Of a DNA stretch of 64,000 nucleotides, positions 34,181 to 46,458 are shown piece after piece. Below the pieces are notes generated by a model. That model had not been told where the DNA came from, made no database searches, and saw nothing but the letters and a program-made list of their open reading frames with translations. The position numbers and the translations under genes were made by a program. Source of the stretch: Gigaspora rosea (taxonomy: Eukaryota; Glomeromycota; Glomeromycetes; Diversisporales; Gigasporaceae); the NCBI GenBank assembly GCA_003550325.1, contig QKWP01000108.1:415354-479353 (forward strand), in the 5' to 3' direction. Position 1 is the stretch's first letter. Each line of letters begins with the position of its first letter.

Positions 34181-36480
34181 CTCATATTTGGATTATATTA
34201 TAGGATGAGTATAAGGGTTGTTATCCGTGATACATTTAGCCCTATGCGTTGATGAAGTCACGCTAGGGTCATTATCGCAAGGATAACCAGATTTGTGGCT
34301 TGTATGAAATAGAGGCTTATATGAAAAGAAATAGATATGCATTGCGATAGAAATTGATATGCATGTGCAGAGATTATAAGATACATGTGGGAGAAAAAAT
34401 GGTGAATCTCAGTGCTTTCTTACTTCGCTTGTTTTGTTCACTTGTTCTCTTCGCTGCCCGATTACGATCTGGCTCCTTCGTGTTAGGCATAACTGTGCTC
34501 CATTATAGAAAACCAAAAAAAAAAAATTAGTTGACACATATTTCATGAACACTGGACGAGTAACTGCAGAATCGTGTTGAGAGAGACAAAAGTGAAAAGA
34601 TAATAAACTATCCCGCTAACACAAATATCCTGCCTGCACCAAAATCAGAACTAACCCTTACATGACTTTTGCTTCAATGCATATTAATTTTTCTTCAATT
34701 TTCCACATAAACAAGCATACACATCTCCCATTTTTGAAAACAACTATAACATTATAAATTTGAGCATCAAGACTATATATATATATGTATATATATATAT
34801 CCCATTTTTGAAAAACAACTATAACATTATAAATTTGAGCCTCAAGACTAGATATATATATAAAGTTTTTCAAGATAGGTGGATCAAACGAAGCATAACT
34901 GTCATGAACGTCCTGTTCATTTTTATCAATCAGCTAAATTATCATTAGAGTTCATTCGTTTATTGGTCAGTCGTGCTCAATAATCTGGGTAAAAAAAAAC
35001 TTCGAAGTGATGGTAATCACGTAATCGAAAAGAGATGCAACCACACAACACCTCTGGCCTCCACATTCGTGCAGCACAGCCAAGACTTGTAAATTCGACA
35101 ACGCGGGAAATGCAAATGCAAGCTCAGCTATTGACACATATCGGTCTGACAAAGAGGGCTTCGCAATGGGAAAACAAACAAACAAACAAACAATTAAATA
35201 AATAAATAAAAAAATTGAAATGCGCGAGATCTGTCTTATGATCATGCTTGTTTTATATTGAAATCACGTGTATCCGCTGTTCCTGATCGTGATTCTCAGC
35301 TTATATGTCGCACAGATTTTAAGAAGCATGTGAGTTTTGACCCGAGGTTTCTGGTGCCTATCGGGATTCAATGCATATAATTAATAATGTTATTATAAGA
35401 ATGAAAAGTAACAGAGAAAACCTCACTGTGTAGGATAATAAATAATAAACATTCTTTGCAAACTTATCTGTGGGAAGTATCTTATCAGTAGTAGTACTTG
35501 AATAATACATCAGTTATCATATTGCCAAGTGAGTAAAGTTTATTAATAAATCCCATGAACATGGTAGTTTAAGTGACTACATGAAAAAAAAAAAGAGAGA
35601 ACACTTTATTTGTTGTCATGTGTATATAGCAAGTAGAATTCACCACACTATAGCAAAACACATACTTGCTACTTTACTCTAAAGAATTATAGCATGGGCT
35701 TGTGCTTTCTTTTTTCTTACATCTATAAAAAAAAAAAAAACAAATTTTTTTGAGTTACACAGGGTCTGTTTATGATCTTGCTTAGATGTTTTACTTTTGA
35801 TATTATTGAATCTACTGTTATTAATTGCAAACTTAATGAACGTAGAACATTTGTCATTGGAAGCTGAAAAAAAAACAAGGCACACAAGGTTTTGCTTAGA
35901 TGTTTAACTCTTGAAATTATATAAATCTACTGTTTCTGACCATGGGCTTGCTGTTGTCTTAATCTACAACTCTGACATTCAACTTATTTTGTGAGGTAGA
36001 AAAAAAAAATAGAGGAATGTCTTGTCTGTGATTATGCATATGCGTAACAAGTAGAACTCAGCACATTATAGTATGGGCTTGTACTTGCTGCTTTAGAAAA
36101 ATAGAATGCACCATACCTTAAAATAAGCTTATACTTTTATTTCTCATTTGGGTCTTATTCTGTGTCTCTTACCTGATACTAGAAAATACAAAAAATAGTG
36201 GCACACTATAATGTGACTGCTTCAAAAAAAAAAGTAGAATATGTGTACTACACAATGAATTATACTTTTGTCCTTCACCTGGATCTTGCTCTGCCTTTCT
36301 TATACAATACTAAGAAATGAAGTATTAAAAGAAGTTAAGAATGGATTAAAATATAAATATTTGAAAACTTGCTTGTAGTATTTCTCATGACTATAAAGTT
36401 ATAAAAATAAAATGTAAAAAACATTAGTAGTAATCTTTAATCAAAAAAGAAGAAACTTATTAGCAATTCTACTCACCTTT
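34181..36480. other. gene-poor stretch with minor repeats
   Basis: 34728-34863 holds two tandem copies of a unit of about 70 bp (CCCATTTTTGAAAA, ACTATAACATTATAAATTTG, TCAAGACTA). About 35530-36330 has loose repeats of AGCATGGGCTTGTGCTT and TAGAATTCACCACACTATAG, and near 35776 and 35888 copies of TTGCTTAGATGTTT. No gene was found. Confidence 0.45.
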
Positions 36481-39400
36481 CAAATAATAATATAGGAGTA
36501 AATAGAAAGGCAGCTTTACTTATACATTTGGCAAAGATGGAGGATCCCAGATATCTCTCATAACTAGATTTTGGCCAATTTTGACCCAATTTGCTGAAAA
36601 TAACAAAACCATATTTACTTAGATAACTTCTGATTCAGTAATCAAAATCGAATGAACTTTTTTTTTGTTAAATGCGTCTCACTGAGTACTTCATTTTAAA
36701 AAAATATTTATTCAAATTGGACCACTGAATACCAAGATAATTGACAAAACTTTTTTTACTTCTTAAATTTCAGAGGTTTTTGCTGAAAAAATAAAGTATA
36801 ACCTCTGTACTAGATGTCTGGGGTCCTAAAGCAATTATTAGTAAAGTAAGTAATACTATATAAGCTAATCTAGAACTTATTATTATTATTTTTAAATAGA
36901 AGAGCATTTTTAAGATAATACTTAACTTTAATAATAATTTAAAATTAGTTTCTGTAAACTTAAGTAAAAACTACTAAAAATAGAAAACTTAAATAAAAAA
37001 TTGAATTAAAAATAAAGTTTAATATAGAACATTATTTAACAAAAGAAAAACTATTAAGAAATTTGTAGCAAAATAATCTAAAAAATTAATTTACTTAACT
37101 TACTTATATTAAAACATTTTATTTACCTTTATTTTCTTTTATAGAGAAAATATTTGAAGAACTCAATATTATGCAGCAATAGCAAATTGCTTTGACTAAG
37201 CAAACAAAGATATATATATCACAGAGTCTTAACTCCAATTATAATAGCAATCTTTGTCAAACTACCAATTTCAGTAACTTATAAAATAAATTGATAAGAT
37301 TTTTCTTTTAAATTGTCATCATTTATTTTAAATTTTGATATTATTTTAATTATAAAAAAAAAATAAAATTTTTTTGAGCCAAGCTTGAAGTAATGATTAT
37401 AACAATAAGCTAGACTTTATATAGTATATAGTAATTGATAACAAAGATCTAGAACAAGTAAATATAGAAATATTACAACTATAATAGATCTTATAGAAGA
37501 AAACTTCTAATTATAATTGGTAAGCATGGAGTGCTAAAGACACTTTTAAAAATTTTGCTAATAAAGCAAATATAAAAAATTTGATTATAAAGACTTAATA
37601 AAATATTTAATTTTATAGATATATTTTAATAAATTAATTAGAGCTTTTTTATTAGAGTAGTATTTATTTGTTTATATTTTTCAAAAACCAAAAAAAAGAC
37701 TATTTTTGTTTTATTAAAAAAAAACAAGTAGAAATTCTTTTATTTGAATATAAGCCTGAGAAGATATATGAATTAATATAAATATTATTGAAATTACTAG
37801 TAGTTATACTATTTTATTGTTTATTTTTATTTTACAAAGTTTAGAAATTTGATCATTTATTTTTAAAAGTATGATTATTACAATAGCCAGGTTCTTATAT
37901 TACAGATATACTAACTAGTATTTAAAGAAACTCTGCTACTAGTACAAATATTAATAGAGTGAATTTAAAATTGTAACTATAGAACTCCAAAAATATTAAA
38001 AAATAATTCATAAATATAATAACTGTTTATTTTTTTTAAATAAATAATTTATTTTTTAATAATATTTGTTAAAACATTATTAAAAAATAAATTTATTATA
38101 TTAAAATATAAATAAATTTTATTAGATATTATCTAGATTATAAATATTTGTTTATTAATTTGAAATTTTTATTTAGATGCATTTTTTATATTAATTTAAT
38201 TTCTTGTCAGTTATCAATTTAAAAACAAATACTTATATATTATTTATTGTTATTTTTATTATATATCAAGTTATATCTAGTTTTAATCTATTAGTATTAT
38301 TAATAGATATATCACGTAAAATTTTCTATTTGCTGCTAATTATTGTTTAATTTGAATAGCATAAAATAGGTTATAACAGTATATATTATTAATCTTATAA
38401 ATTTATATACATATTGTTATAGTCATTATTTTTTTTTCAAGTTGATTTAATTGGTAAAAAACTTTAAGATCTTTTTCAATAGTTTTAATCAAAATCTGAA
38501 TAGCCTTTAGATCAAACTAACTAGTTATATCTATAGCTATTTTATATTAAATTAATATAGTCCAGTGCAAAAATATAGATACACCAATCTATTCATAATA
38601 AAAAAATTTTTTTTAAAATTAAATATAAATATTTAAGAATTTAATAATTTTGCACATGTGCACTATAATAGACCTCATATAATTTGGTGTAATATAAAAT
38701 TAAAACAACCAAAGATAATCTATTTTTTTATTAGCTAAGGTTAGGATAAAATTAGAATAGTTTGTAGGTGTAAAAAGAAATTTTATAGTAATTTTGCAAA
38801 GAATTTTTTTGTTAGAGCACAAAGAGTAGTTTTATAAGCAAAATTATGAGCCACAAGCAATTTTTTAAAAGATTACTATTTTTTCTCAATTTCATGTTAT
38901 ACCTAATTTTATAATTGGATTGGTTTATTAGATGGGTGCATTACAATACATATATACTAAATTACATAATCCAATATTTAAATAACTTTATCTAATATAT
39001 AGGTTTTAGAAAATATTTAAATATAATTTTTATTAAAAAATGTTATTTCTATAAAAAATTTTGTTAATTCCTTATTTTTTCAATTTACTTAATCCAAAAA
39101 TATAAATATACTAAAATTAAAAATTTAATTTTATCTATATATAAATTTTTTTTAATTTTAATATCTATTTATAATTTTTTATGCCAAATAAACCAAGTTT
39201 TAAGCTATCTTTTGATATAATTTTTATTATCTTTTTACAGACATTTAAATGTATAATAATTTTTTAAAAGTTTAATCTTTTTTAAAAAAAAGAAAAGTTC
39301 CTTTTAAAAAAATTTGTTTTGTTATAAATATACAACTTTATAATTTATATTGTACAAGTATATTGATATATTTATGCTAAATATATAGTTAAAATTTTGC

Positions 39401-39878
39401 CTTAATTGAACTAATAGTTGTTAAATTCAATTTTTAAAATTTAGTAAAAATTACTATATATAAAATTACTATATATAGGGAATGTTTAAAGCATTGTGCA
39501 TTATATGTTTTTGACTATTTAGTTAAAGTTAGGATAAGGGTTAATTTGGGTTAGGGTTAGAACATGCTTTATAGGTAAAATTACCTTCTCGATATTTTTT
39601 ATTAGTGCATCAATATAGGTTTAGATTAGTTTTCTTGTATTCTTCGTTTTCTTGCTTTTTTCTTCTTTTGTTCTTCATCGGGCTGATCTGTGTTGATCAA
39701 AACAAACAATTTGATTGGCCTTATATCATGTGATTGCACAACGCTTTAAACGACCCCCTAAATATAGTAATTTGGACAACTTTATTATAGAAAATTGGTT
39801 TTTATTTTATATTTTACAACTACTAATCCAATTAAGCTAAAATTTTAACTGCATATTTAGTATATTTATGGCAATATA
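36481..39878. other. very AT-rich stretch, no gene seen
   Basis: Long runs are almost entirely A and T. About 38640-38950 has weak inverted-repeat character related to the element at 40398. About 39500-39760 is a decayed copy of the repeat at 46060-46310, including TTAGGGTTAG. No coding signal was found. Confidence 0.4.
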
Positions 39879-40219
39879 TGGGGTGCAGGCAATAGAAACA
39901 TCCCATTTTTACAAATTTTTTGAAATCGAATTTTTATTAGATTTATATAAATTTTGACGTGGTTGACATTTTTCAATTAAAAATGAAAGTCGATTTACAT
40001 AATAAAAAATCAAGATAATGTTAAAGAAAAATTACACAAGGCTGCATAGAGCCAACACATCACAATATTACCCGATAGTCACATGTTACATTTAACCAAT
40101 CAAAATCATGAAATTTGATTAATCCGGATCAGTCCGAAAATCAAAACAAATGATTAAACTCAATTATCTCAAAATAAAATATATGTAAAAATGGGCTGTT
40201 TCTATTGCCTGCGCCCCAT
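39879..40219. mobile_element. MITE of about 341 bp
   Basis: ATGGGGTGCAGGCAATAGAA and CATCCCATTTTTACA face TGTAAAAATGGGCTG and TTCTATTGCCTGCGCCCCAT; the inverted ends span about 37 bp with few mismatches. Confidence 0.85.
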
Positions 40220-40397
40220 ATTTGCATAGTACAAACTTACAATTTGAATATTAATTGTAAAAATAATTTTTTTTAAAAAAATTTTTTCTTGTTTTAAAAA
40301 ATTTATAAAACAATAAACAAACTATAAAAAGTTAATACAAATTCTATCAAAAAGTAGCTTAGAGTCTTTTTATTTGATATAAAAAATCAGTAATTAT

Positions 40398-40740
40398 AAA
40401 TCAAACCAGTAGTGTTAAACACCAGTATGTAGTGTAACATGAAGATTAATATTAAAAAAATAAACAAAAAAAAATAAACAAAAGCTAAAGTTGATATATG
40501 TTAAGTAGAGCAATAGTTAGGGTTAGGGTGAGGCATAGTATATAGTAAAATTTCGCAAGGGGGTTTTTTTTAAAAAAAAAAAGGTGGTTTCATTGATAAA
40601 ATTTTGAGTTAGAAGGTATTTTTTAAAAAAAAGCAAAACAACAAAAATTTTATGTTACACCTGATCTTTACATTACACTGCATTTAAAAAATTTGATTAG
40701 TGAAAATCATTGTGGTGTTGAGCACCAGTGGTGTGATTTA
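40398..40740. mobile_element. degenerate inverted-repeat element
   Basis: AAATCAAACCAGTAGTGTTA on the left and TGGTGTTGAGCACCAGTGG on the right are imperfect inverted ends, with GTGTAACAT and ATGTTACACC mirrored further in. The interior has TTAGGGTTAGGG. Confidence 0.5.
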
Positions 40741-42315
40741 GTAAACCTGTAAAAAATTATAAATAAATAGTTAAAATTGAAAAACTTTTATATATAAACA
40801 AAATTAATTTTTAATTTTGTATATCTAAATTTTTGTACCAGCCTATACTAAAGTAACAACTAACTTATACATTCTGTATTTTAACAATTATAAATTTAAT
40901 ATAGTTATCCTCTTCTATAATTATACAGTTGGACACAGATATAACTTTATAAAAGTATCTCTATATAAGTACAATTTTTAATTTTTTTTATATTAATGGC
41001 TGTCTACTTTGGTAGACGTTTTATTGAATATTATATGATATTTGTTATATTAAATTCAGTCCTACTAGTAATGTATATGATTTGATTGTATATGGAATGA
41101 ATTTGATAAATAATAATGATAAACTTGAAAGTCTGAAGTTTTATTTTTCCATGGCAACCTCATGTGGTAAATTTTACAAATGTCTCTAGATTCTACTTTT
41201 AATAGCAAAAGTCTTTTAACTATTAACCTCAGTTTAAGATCCCAAGCAATCAGGGTGATGTTCTTGTAATGTATTTAAACTAATGTCTTTTTGCCTTTGG
41301 CTTATAATGTCAAACAGTTTACTAACTCTAAACTGATAACTATAGATAATAAAAGGTTAAAAACTTAACTTTTAATATAATTTTGTATTAAATTAAACAT
41401 AAAAATAGCTGCTTTAAATTCGCCTTAGTTATGTTAAATACTAGATCTTTAGCTCTCATTTATTTTATTAAGATAGGGCTTTCACAATAAATTATTATGG
41501 ATTATTTAAACTAGATGTCTTAAATATATTTTAAGATTTGTTACAATCAATAATTTTTGAAAAAAAATTTTTTCTAATATATGACGTTGAGGTAGTTAAA
41601 AGCCAATCAAATGTTTGTGATCATTCTAGAATATGATTTCTGAATTTGGTATATTCCCTGACTATAGTATGTATGAGCAGACCAACTACAGGTCCTGCCT
41701 ATTTAAACCCTCTGATTTATGCTTAATCTATCATTTATATACCCATTGACCTACTTTTATTAGTAGTTTCTAGAATTATTCTTAATAATCTACTATTCTT
41801 AGAACTACTTTATTCTCATAGAAATTGCTAGCTATACTAAATATAGTTTCACATCATATACTTAGATGGTTTTTGGTAATATATACATACTAAGACTTAT
41901 ACTTAAGCTTAGAATAATTTTCAAACTCTATTATTATCTACATTGCCCTTATAAGGTTCATTCTAATTTTAGGACCAATCTCATTTTGGTAGTACTGTCA
42001 AAGATCATTAAACTACCTCTTTATTTGGAACTTTCCAAACAGATTTCTGTTTTTCTGTGTTCTTAGATTTAATGGTATAACAGATACTAATTGTGCCTAA
42101 AAGCTTCTATTCAAGATAGAGAAACCAAAATTACAGGTATTTTTTATCCAACTTATTTGAGCTACAATTACTAAAATGCAGATCTTTTTTTTAAAACATT
42201 GCCAGTAAAATTTGACCTGCTGCTTGGAAATGACAACCTGGCCACTTTTCTAAGTTGTCACACCCTTAGTATAATTTATAATTAATATAAAAAAAGTGAT
42301 TTGTAAAAATATTTT
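40741..42315. other. AT-rich stretch, no gene seen
   Basis: The part 41640-42120 is less AT-rich and might be relic coding DNA, but I could not read a convincing protein on either strand. No bounded repeat was identified. Confidence 0.35.
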
Positions 42316-42680
42316 AAAAAATTTATAAATAATCATAGATAGTTGTTATATAGAAAGTAAAAATAATACTAAGTAAAATCAATTTTTGCAATAAGCAAAG
42401 TTGTTCAGAAGAACAAAATATATTTATATAAAATTTTTATACAAATTGGATAACTTTTTATTAGTATTGTTTTTTATTTTATATATCTATGAATATAGCT
42501 AAAAAATTTGTAATTTTTTTATAGAAATATAAAATAAAAATATATTAATGAAATATTAACTAATTTATATAAAAATTTTATAATAGGTATATTTTGTTTT
42601 CTTATTGCAAAAAAATTGATTTATTTATAATTATTTTGACTTTTATATATAGTAACAATTAATGATTGTATATAAAGAAG
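42316..42680. repeat. palindromic repeat, left copy
   Basis: Its two halves mirror each other: GTTGTTCAGAAGAACAAAAT and TACAAATTGGATAACTTTTT on one side, ATTTTGTTTTCTTATTGC on the other. The same sequence occurs at 44095-44460 and in weaker form at 7434-7600. Confidence 0.7.
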
Positions 42681-42689
42681 GATTACTTT

Positions 42690-44075
42690 TTATACCCCCA
42701 AATTTGCTATCATACCCTCTTGCAGATTTTTTAAATTTGAGCAAAGAAAATCTTAGTAACTACCAGACCAAATCTAACAAACTTTTTTTTTTAAATTCTA
42801 TAGCTTTGTAGAATTCAAGCAAAAAAAGTTTATCAAATTTTGCCCAGCAGTTGCTATGATATCTTTGCTCAAAGTTTGAAAAAATCAAACTATCTATCAA
42901 AACCAACTATGCAAAATTTTTTTAAACTTTGAGTGAAAATATCTTAGCAACTACTGGGCCAATTCAATAAACTTTTTTTTTGAATTCTATGAATATATAG
43001 AATTTAAATAAAAAAAAATTTATTAAATTTGACTTGATAGTTACTAGGTTATCATTACTCAAAGTTTTAAAAAAATTCAAAACATATATCAAAACAAATA
43101 CTGTGCCAAAATTTTTTCTAAACTTTGAGTGAAAATGTTTTAGCAACCATTAAGCCAAATTCGATGGACTTTTTTTATTTAAATTCTATGAATTCATTAA
43201 ATTTTAATAAAAAAAGTTTATCGAATTTGGCTTGATGGTTGCTAAGATATTTTTACTCAATGTTTAGAAAAAATTTTGGTGCGGTATTTGTTTTGATATA
43301 CAGTTTGAATTTTTTAAAACTTTGAGCGAAGATATTTTAGCAACTACTAGGCCAAATTCAATGAACTTTTTTTTGTTTGGATTCTATAAATCTATAAAAT
43401 TCAAATAAAAAAATTTATTAAATTTAACTTGATAGTTACTAGGTTATCTTCACTCAAAGTTTTAAAAAAATTCAAAATGTATATTAAAACAAATACTGCG
43501 TCCAATGTTTTTTAAGCTTTGAGTGAAATTATCTTAGCAACCATCAAGCCAAATTTGATAAATTTTTTTTATTAGAATTTAAATAAAAAAAGTTCATCGA
43601 ATTTGGCTTGATAGTTGCTAAGATATTTCACTCAAAGTTTAGAAAAAATTTTGTCATAATATTTGTTTTAATATACATTTTGAATTTTTCAAAACTTTGA
43701 GCAAAGATAACCCAGTAACATTCAAGTCAAAGTTAATAAATTTTTTTATTTAAATTCTATAGATTCATAGAATTCAAACAAAAAAAGTTCATTGAATTTG
43801 GCCCAGTAGTTGCTAAGATATCTTTGCTCAAAGTTAAAGAAATTTTGCATATTTTGTTTTGATAGATGGTTTGTTTTTTTTTAAACTTTGAGCAAAGATA
43901 TCTTAGCAACTACTGAGCCAAATTCAATGAGCATTTTTTTGCTTGAATTCTACAAATCTATAGAATTTTAAAAAAATGTTTGTTGAATTTGGCCTAGTAG
44001 GTACTAAAATATCTTTGCTCAAAGTTTAAAAAAATGTTAAAGTAGAGGAGTATAAATAGCAAATTTGGGGAAAAA
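42690..44075. repeat. array of about seven self-complementary 194-bp units within inverted ends
   Basis: The array is bounded by CCCCCAAATTTGCTATCATA and its inverted partner TATAAATAGCAAATTTGGGG. Inside, AAACTTTGAGTGAAAATATC-like motifs recur at about 42737, 42930, 43123, 43317, 43514, 43694 and 43890, a spacing near 194 bp. Each unit is a hairpin: the arm with TTAGCAACTACTGGGCCAAA is followed by its complement TTTGGCTTGATGGTTGCTAA around a GAATTCTATAGAATTC-like centre. The linkers (AAAACAAATACTGTGCC) occur in both orientations. Confidence 0.85.
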
Positions 44076-44094
44076 TTTTTTAATTTATTTTAAA

Positions 44095-44460
44095 AAATTA
44101 TTATATATAAAAGCTAAAAATAATTATAAGTAAATCGTTTTTATACGTAAGAAAAGTTGTTTAAGAGAACAAAATACACCTATTACAAAATTTTTATATA
44201 AATTAGTTGATATTTTATTAATATATTTTTTGTTTTCTATTTCTACAAAAAAGTTAAAAATTTTTTAGCTATATTTATAGGTATGTAGAATGAAAAACAA
44301 TACTAATAAAAATTATTCAATTTGTATAAAAATTTTATAGTAGATGTATTTTGTTCTCCTGAACAACTTTTCTTATTGTATAAAAATCGATTTACTTAGT
44401 ATTATTTTTTATTTTTTCTATAACAACTATCTATGATTATATATAAATATGATTGTGAAG
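44095..44460. repeat. palindromic repeat, right copy
   Basis: Matches 42316-42680 (AAGTTGTTTAAGAGAACAAA, TTCTCCTGAACAACTTTTCT, CAACTATCTATGATTATATA), so the 194-bp array lies between two copies of the same palindrome. Confidence 0.7.
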
Positions 44461-44689
44461 AAGTAATTTTATTATTAAAACTAGGCTGTCACCCTGACAG
44501 GCCAACCTTTGACTAATGACTATAGTCTTGGCAGATCACACTTTCAAGTACTCTTGGTTTAATAACTAACAATACTAATCACATATCATACTTTTACCAC
44601 TGATCTGATTACTAATAGCCAAAATTACCTCATACTCATGGATAATAGATAATTCAAGACAAAAGCTGTCTCATTATTTAAAGATCAAG

Positions 44690-45600
44690 ACAGTAAATTA
44701 TAATAGAAGTTGTGACTGTTAATTCATTACAATTGCAAATAAGCTTGTAACAAATTTTTAACAATAAAAATCATAACTGTTAATTCTAATGCAAACTAAC
44801 CACTATATACTGTGTTATTTCAATATCCAGTATGCTAAATCATAATAGAAATCATGACCATAATTTCAATACAGACTAACTCAGCTACATGTTGTAATAG
44901 CAAATAAATTTTATAGTAAATTCTAATAGAAATCATGACAATACAAACAAACTTAACACACACTGCATGTACCACAATAGCTCGTAAGTTGCATAACAAA
45001 CCTTTTTACAGTAATTTTTGATAGAATTTATGTCTACTTTTCTGATACAAACTAACTAAACCTTTAACTATATACCGTCTGTCACCACTATAGTCAGTAC
45101 TTTTTGCAACAAAATTTTTTGCAGCAAGCATGATAGTAATTTCAATACAAAATCTAATTCGTATAATGTGCATTACAATTGTCAGTAAATTTGTAAAAAA
45201 ATTTTTTACAGCAAAATTGTTTACAGTAAATCGTAGTATTGTAGAATTCGCAACTGTAATTCCAATGCAAAATGTGTGTATGATAGCAAGTTTACAGCAA
45301 AATTTTCACAATAAATCATTATAGAATTTATGACTATGATTCCAACATAAACTAACTCAGCATACTGGGCATTACCATAGTAGTTTGTAATTTTTTGTAA
45401 CAATTTTTTACAATAAGTTACGACAGAATAATTTTAATACATATATGCCACTGCATTAGAAATACAACCTAACTTAACCACATACTGTGTTGTCGTGATA
45501 GCTCGTATGCTTAGTAATAGAAATTTTACAGGAAATCAAATAGAACTTATGACGATTTCAATACCATCAAACCCATAACCCATAGTTAACTAATATAGTA
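44690..45600. repeat. degenerate satellite block 5
   Basis: Units such as AATAGAAATCATGAC, AATACAAACTAACTAAACC and GCTCGTAAGTT recur at about 100 bp in the orientation of blocks 2 and 4, roughly 18 kb away from them. Confidence 0.65.
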
Positions 45601-46458
45601 AAGTTATTGCTAGTGAAATGATGAAATTATAAGAATTAAAAAAATTATAAAGAATCTTTAAATAAAGGGGCTTAAAATTCATTTAAGATTTCTTAAAAAA
45701 ACTTACACTAATTTACTATAGAACTACCTACACTTAATTTTATCCTAATATTTTGATACACAAAAATTAATTTTATTTCATATAGTTCACTGCATTTGCC
45801 GATGCGTTTCTTGTTAAGATTTTAACCAGTTTTGACTTTCTTATGATAAAACTAATTATAATTTGTTTCAGCATAAGAAAAATAAAACTGATTCCGAACT
45901 TTACCCATAATTTCTTTAAACCATGTATAATCTTATAAGTGCTCGAATCATCTAATCGAGTTTACTCATAAATTGCGTTCCTGGTTTCGCGTGATAGCGT
46001 AGCGCAACCGGTTTACTTATTTGTGCGGGTGATGCAAACCTAAAAAGAATTCAACGTAAAAATAAACTAAGTTCGTGAAATTAAAAATTTAGGGTTAGGG
46101 TAGGGTTAGGGTCTTAACGTTAGAAGCTACAAGGTTAGAGTGATGCCTATTATACGTTAAATTTCATTCCCGTCATTTTTAATTAGTGCACCAAGACAGG
46201 TTTATACACTCGTTTTCTTGTATTTTCTCTTTTTACGGTTTTTTTTTGTGTTTTTCTTCGCTTTGCTCACGTGTCGGGCCGATTAATTGAATGCCCCAAA
46301 CTTTGCCTAAGAACTGACCATTGTGCAAAACTATTCCAATACAAATTTCACCTTCTTTAGCTCACATTCTTTACCCCTTTCATTTTCAACTATAAAGTTA
46401 AGTCATTATATACCTTCTCATTCAAAATCGCCTTTTTATTGTGCAAAAATTTAAAAAA
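45601..46458. repeat. upstream flank of the Ras pseudogene with dispersed repeat
   Basis: 46015-46300 carries the repeat also found at 33830 and 39500, including TTAGGGTTAGGGTAGGGTTA at 46091-46110 and GTGTCGGGCCGATTAATTGA near 46271. The remainder shows nothing recognisable. Confidence 0.5.

Noticed and set aside
41866-42066. Open frame of about 66 codons
   Set aside because: AT-rich and without recognisable motifs or flanking exons; length is compatible with chance.
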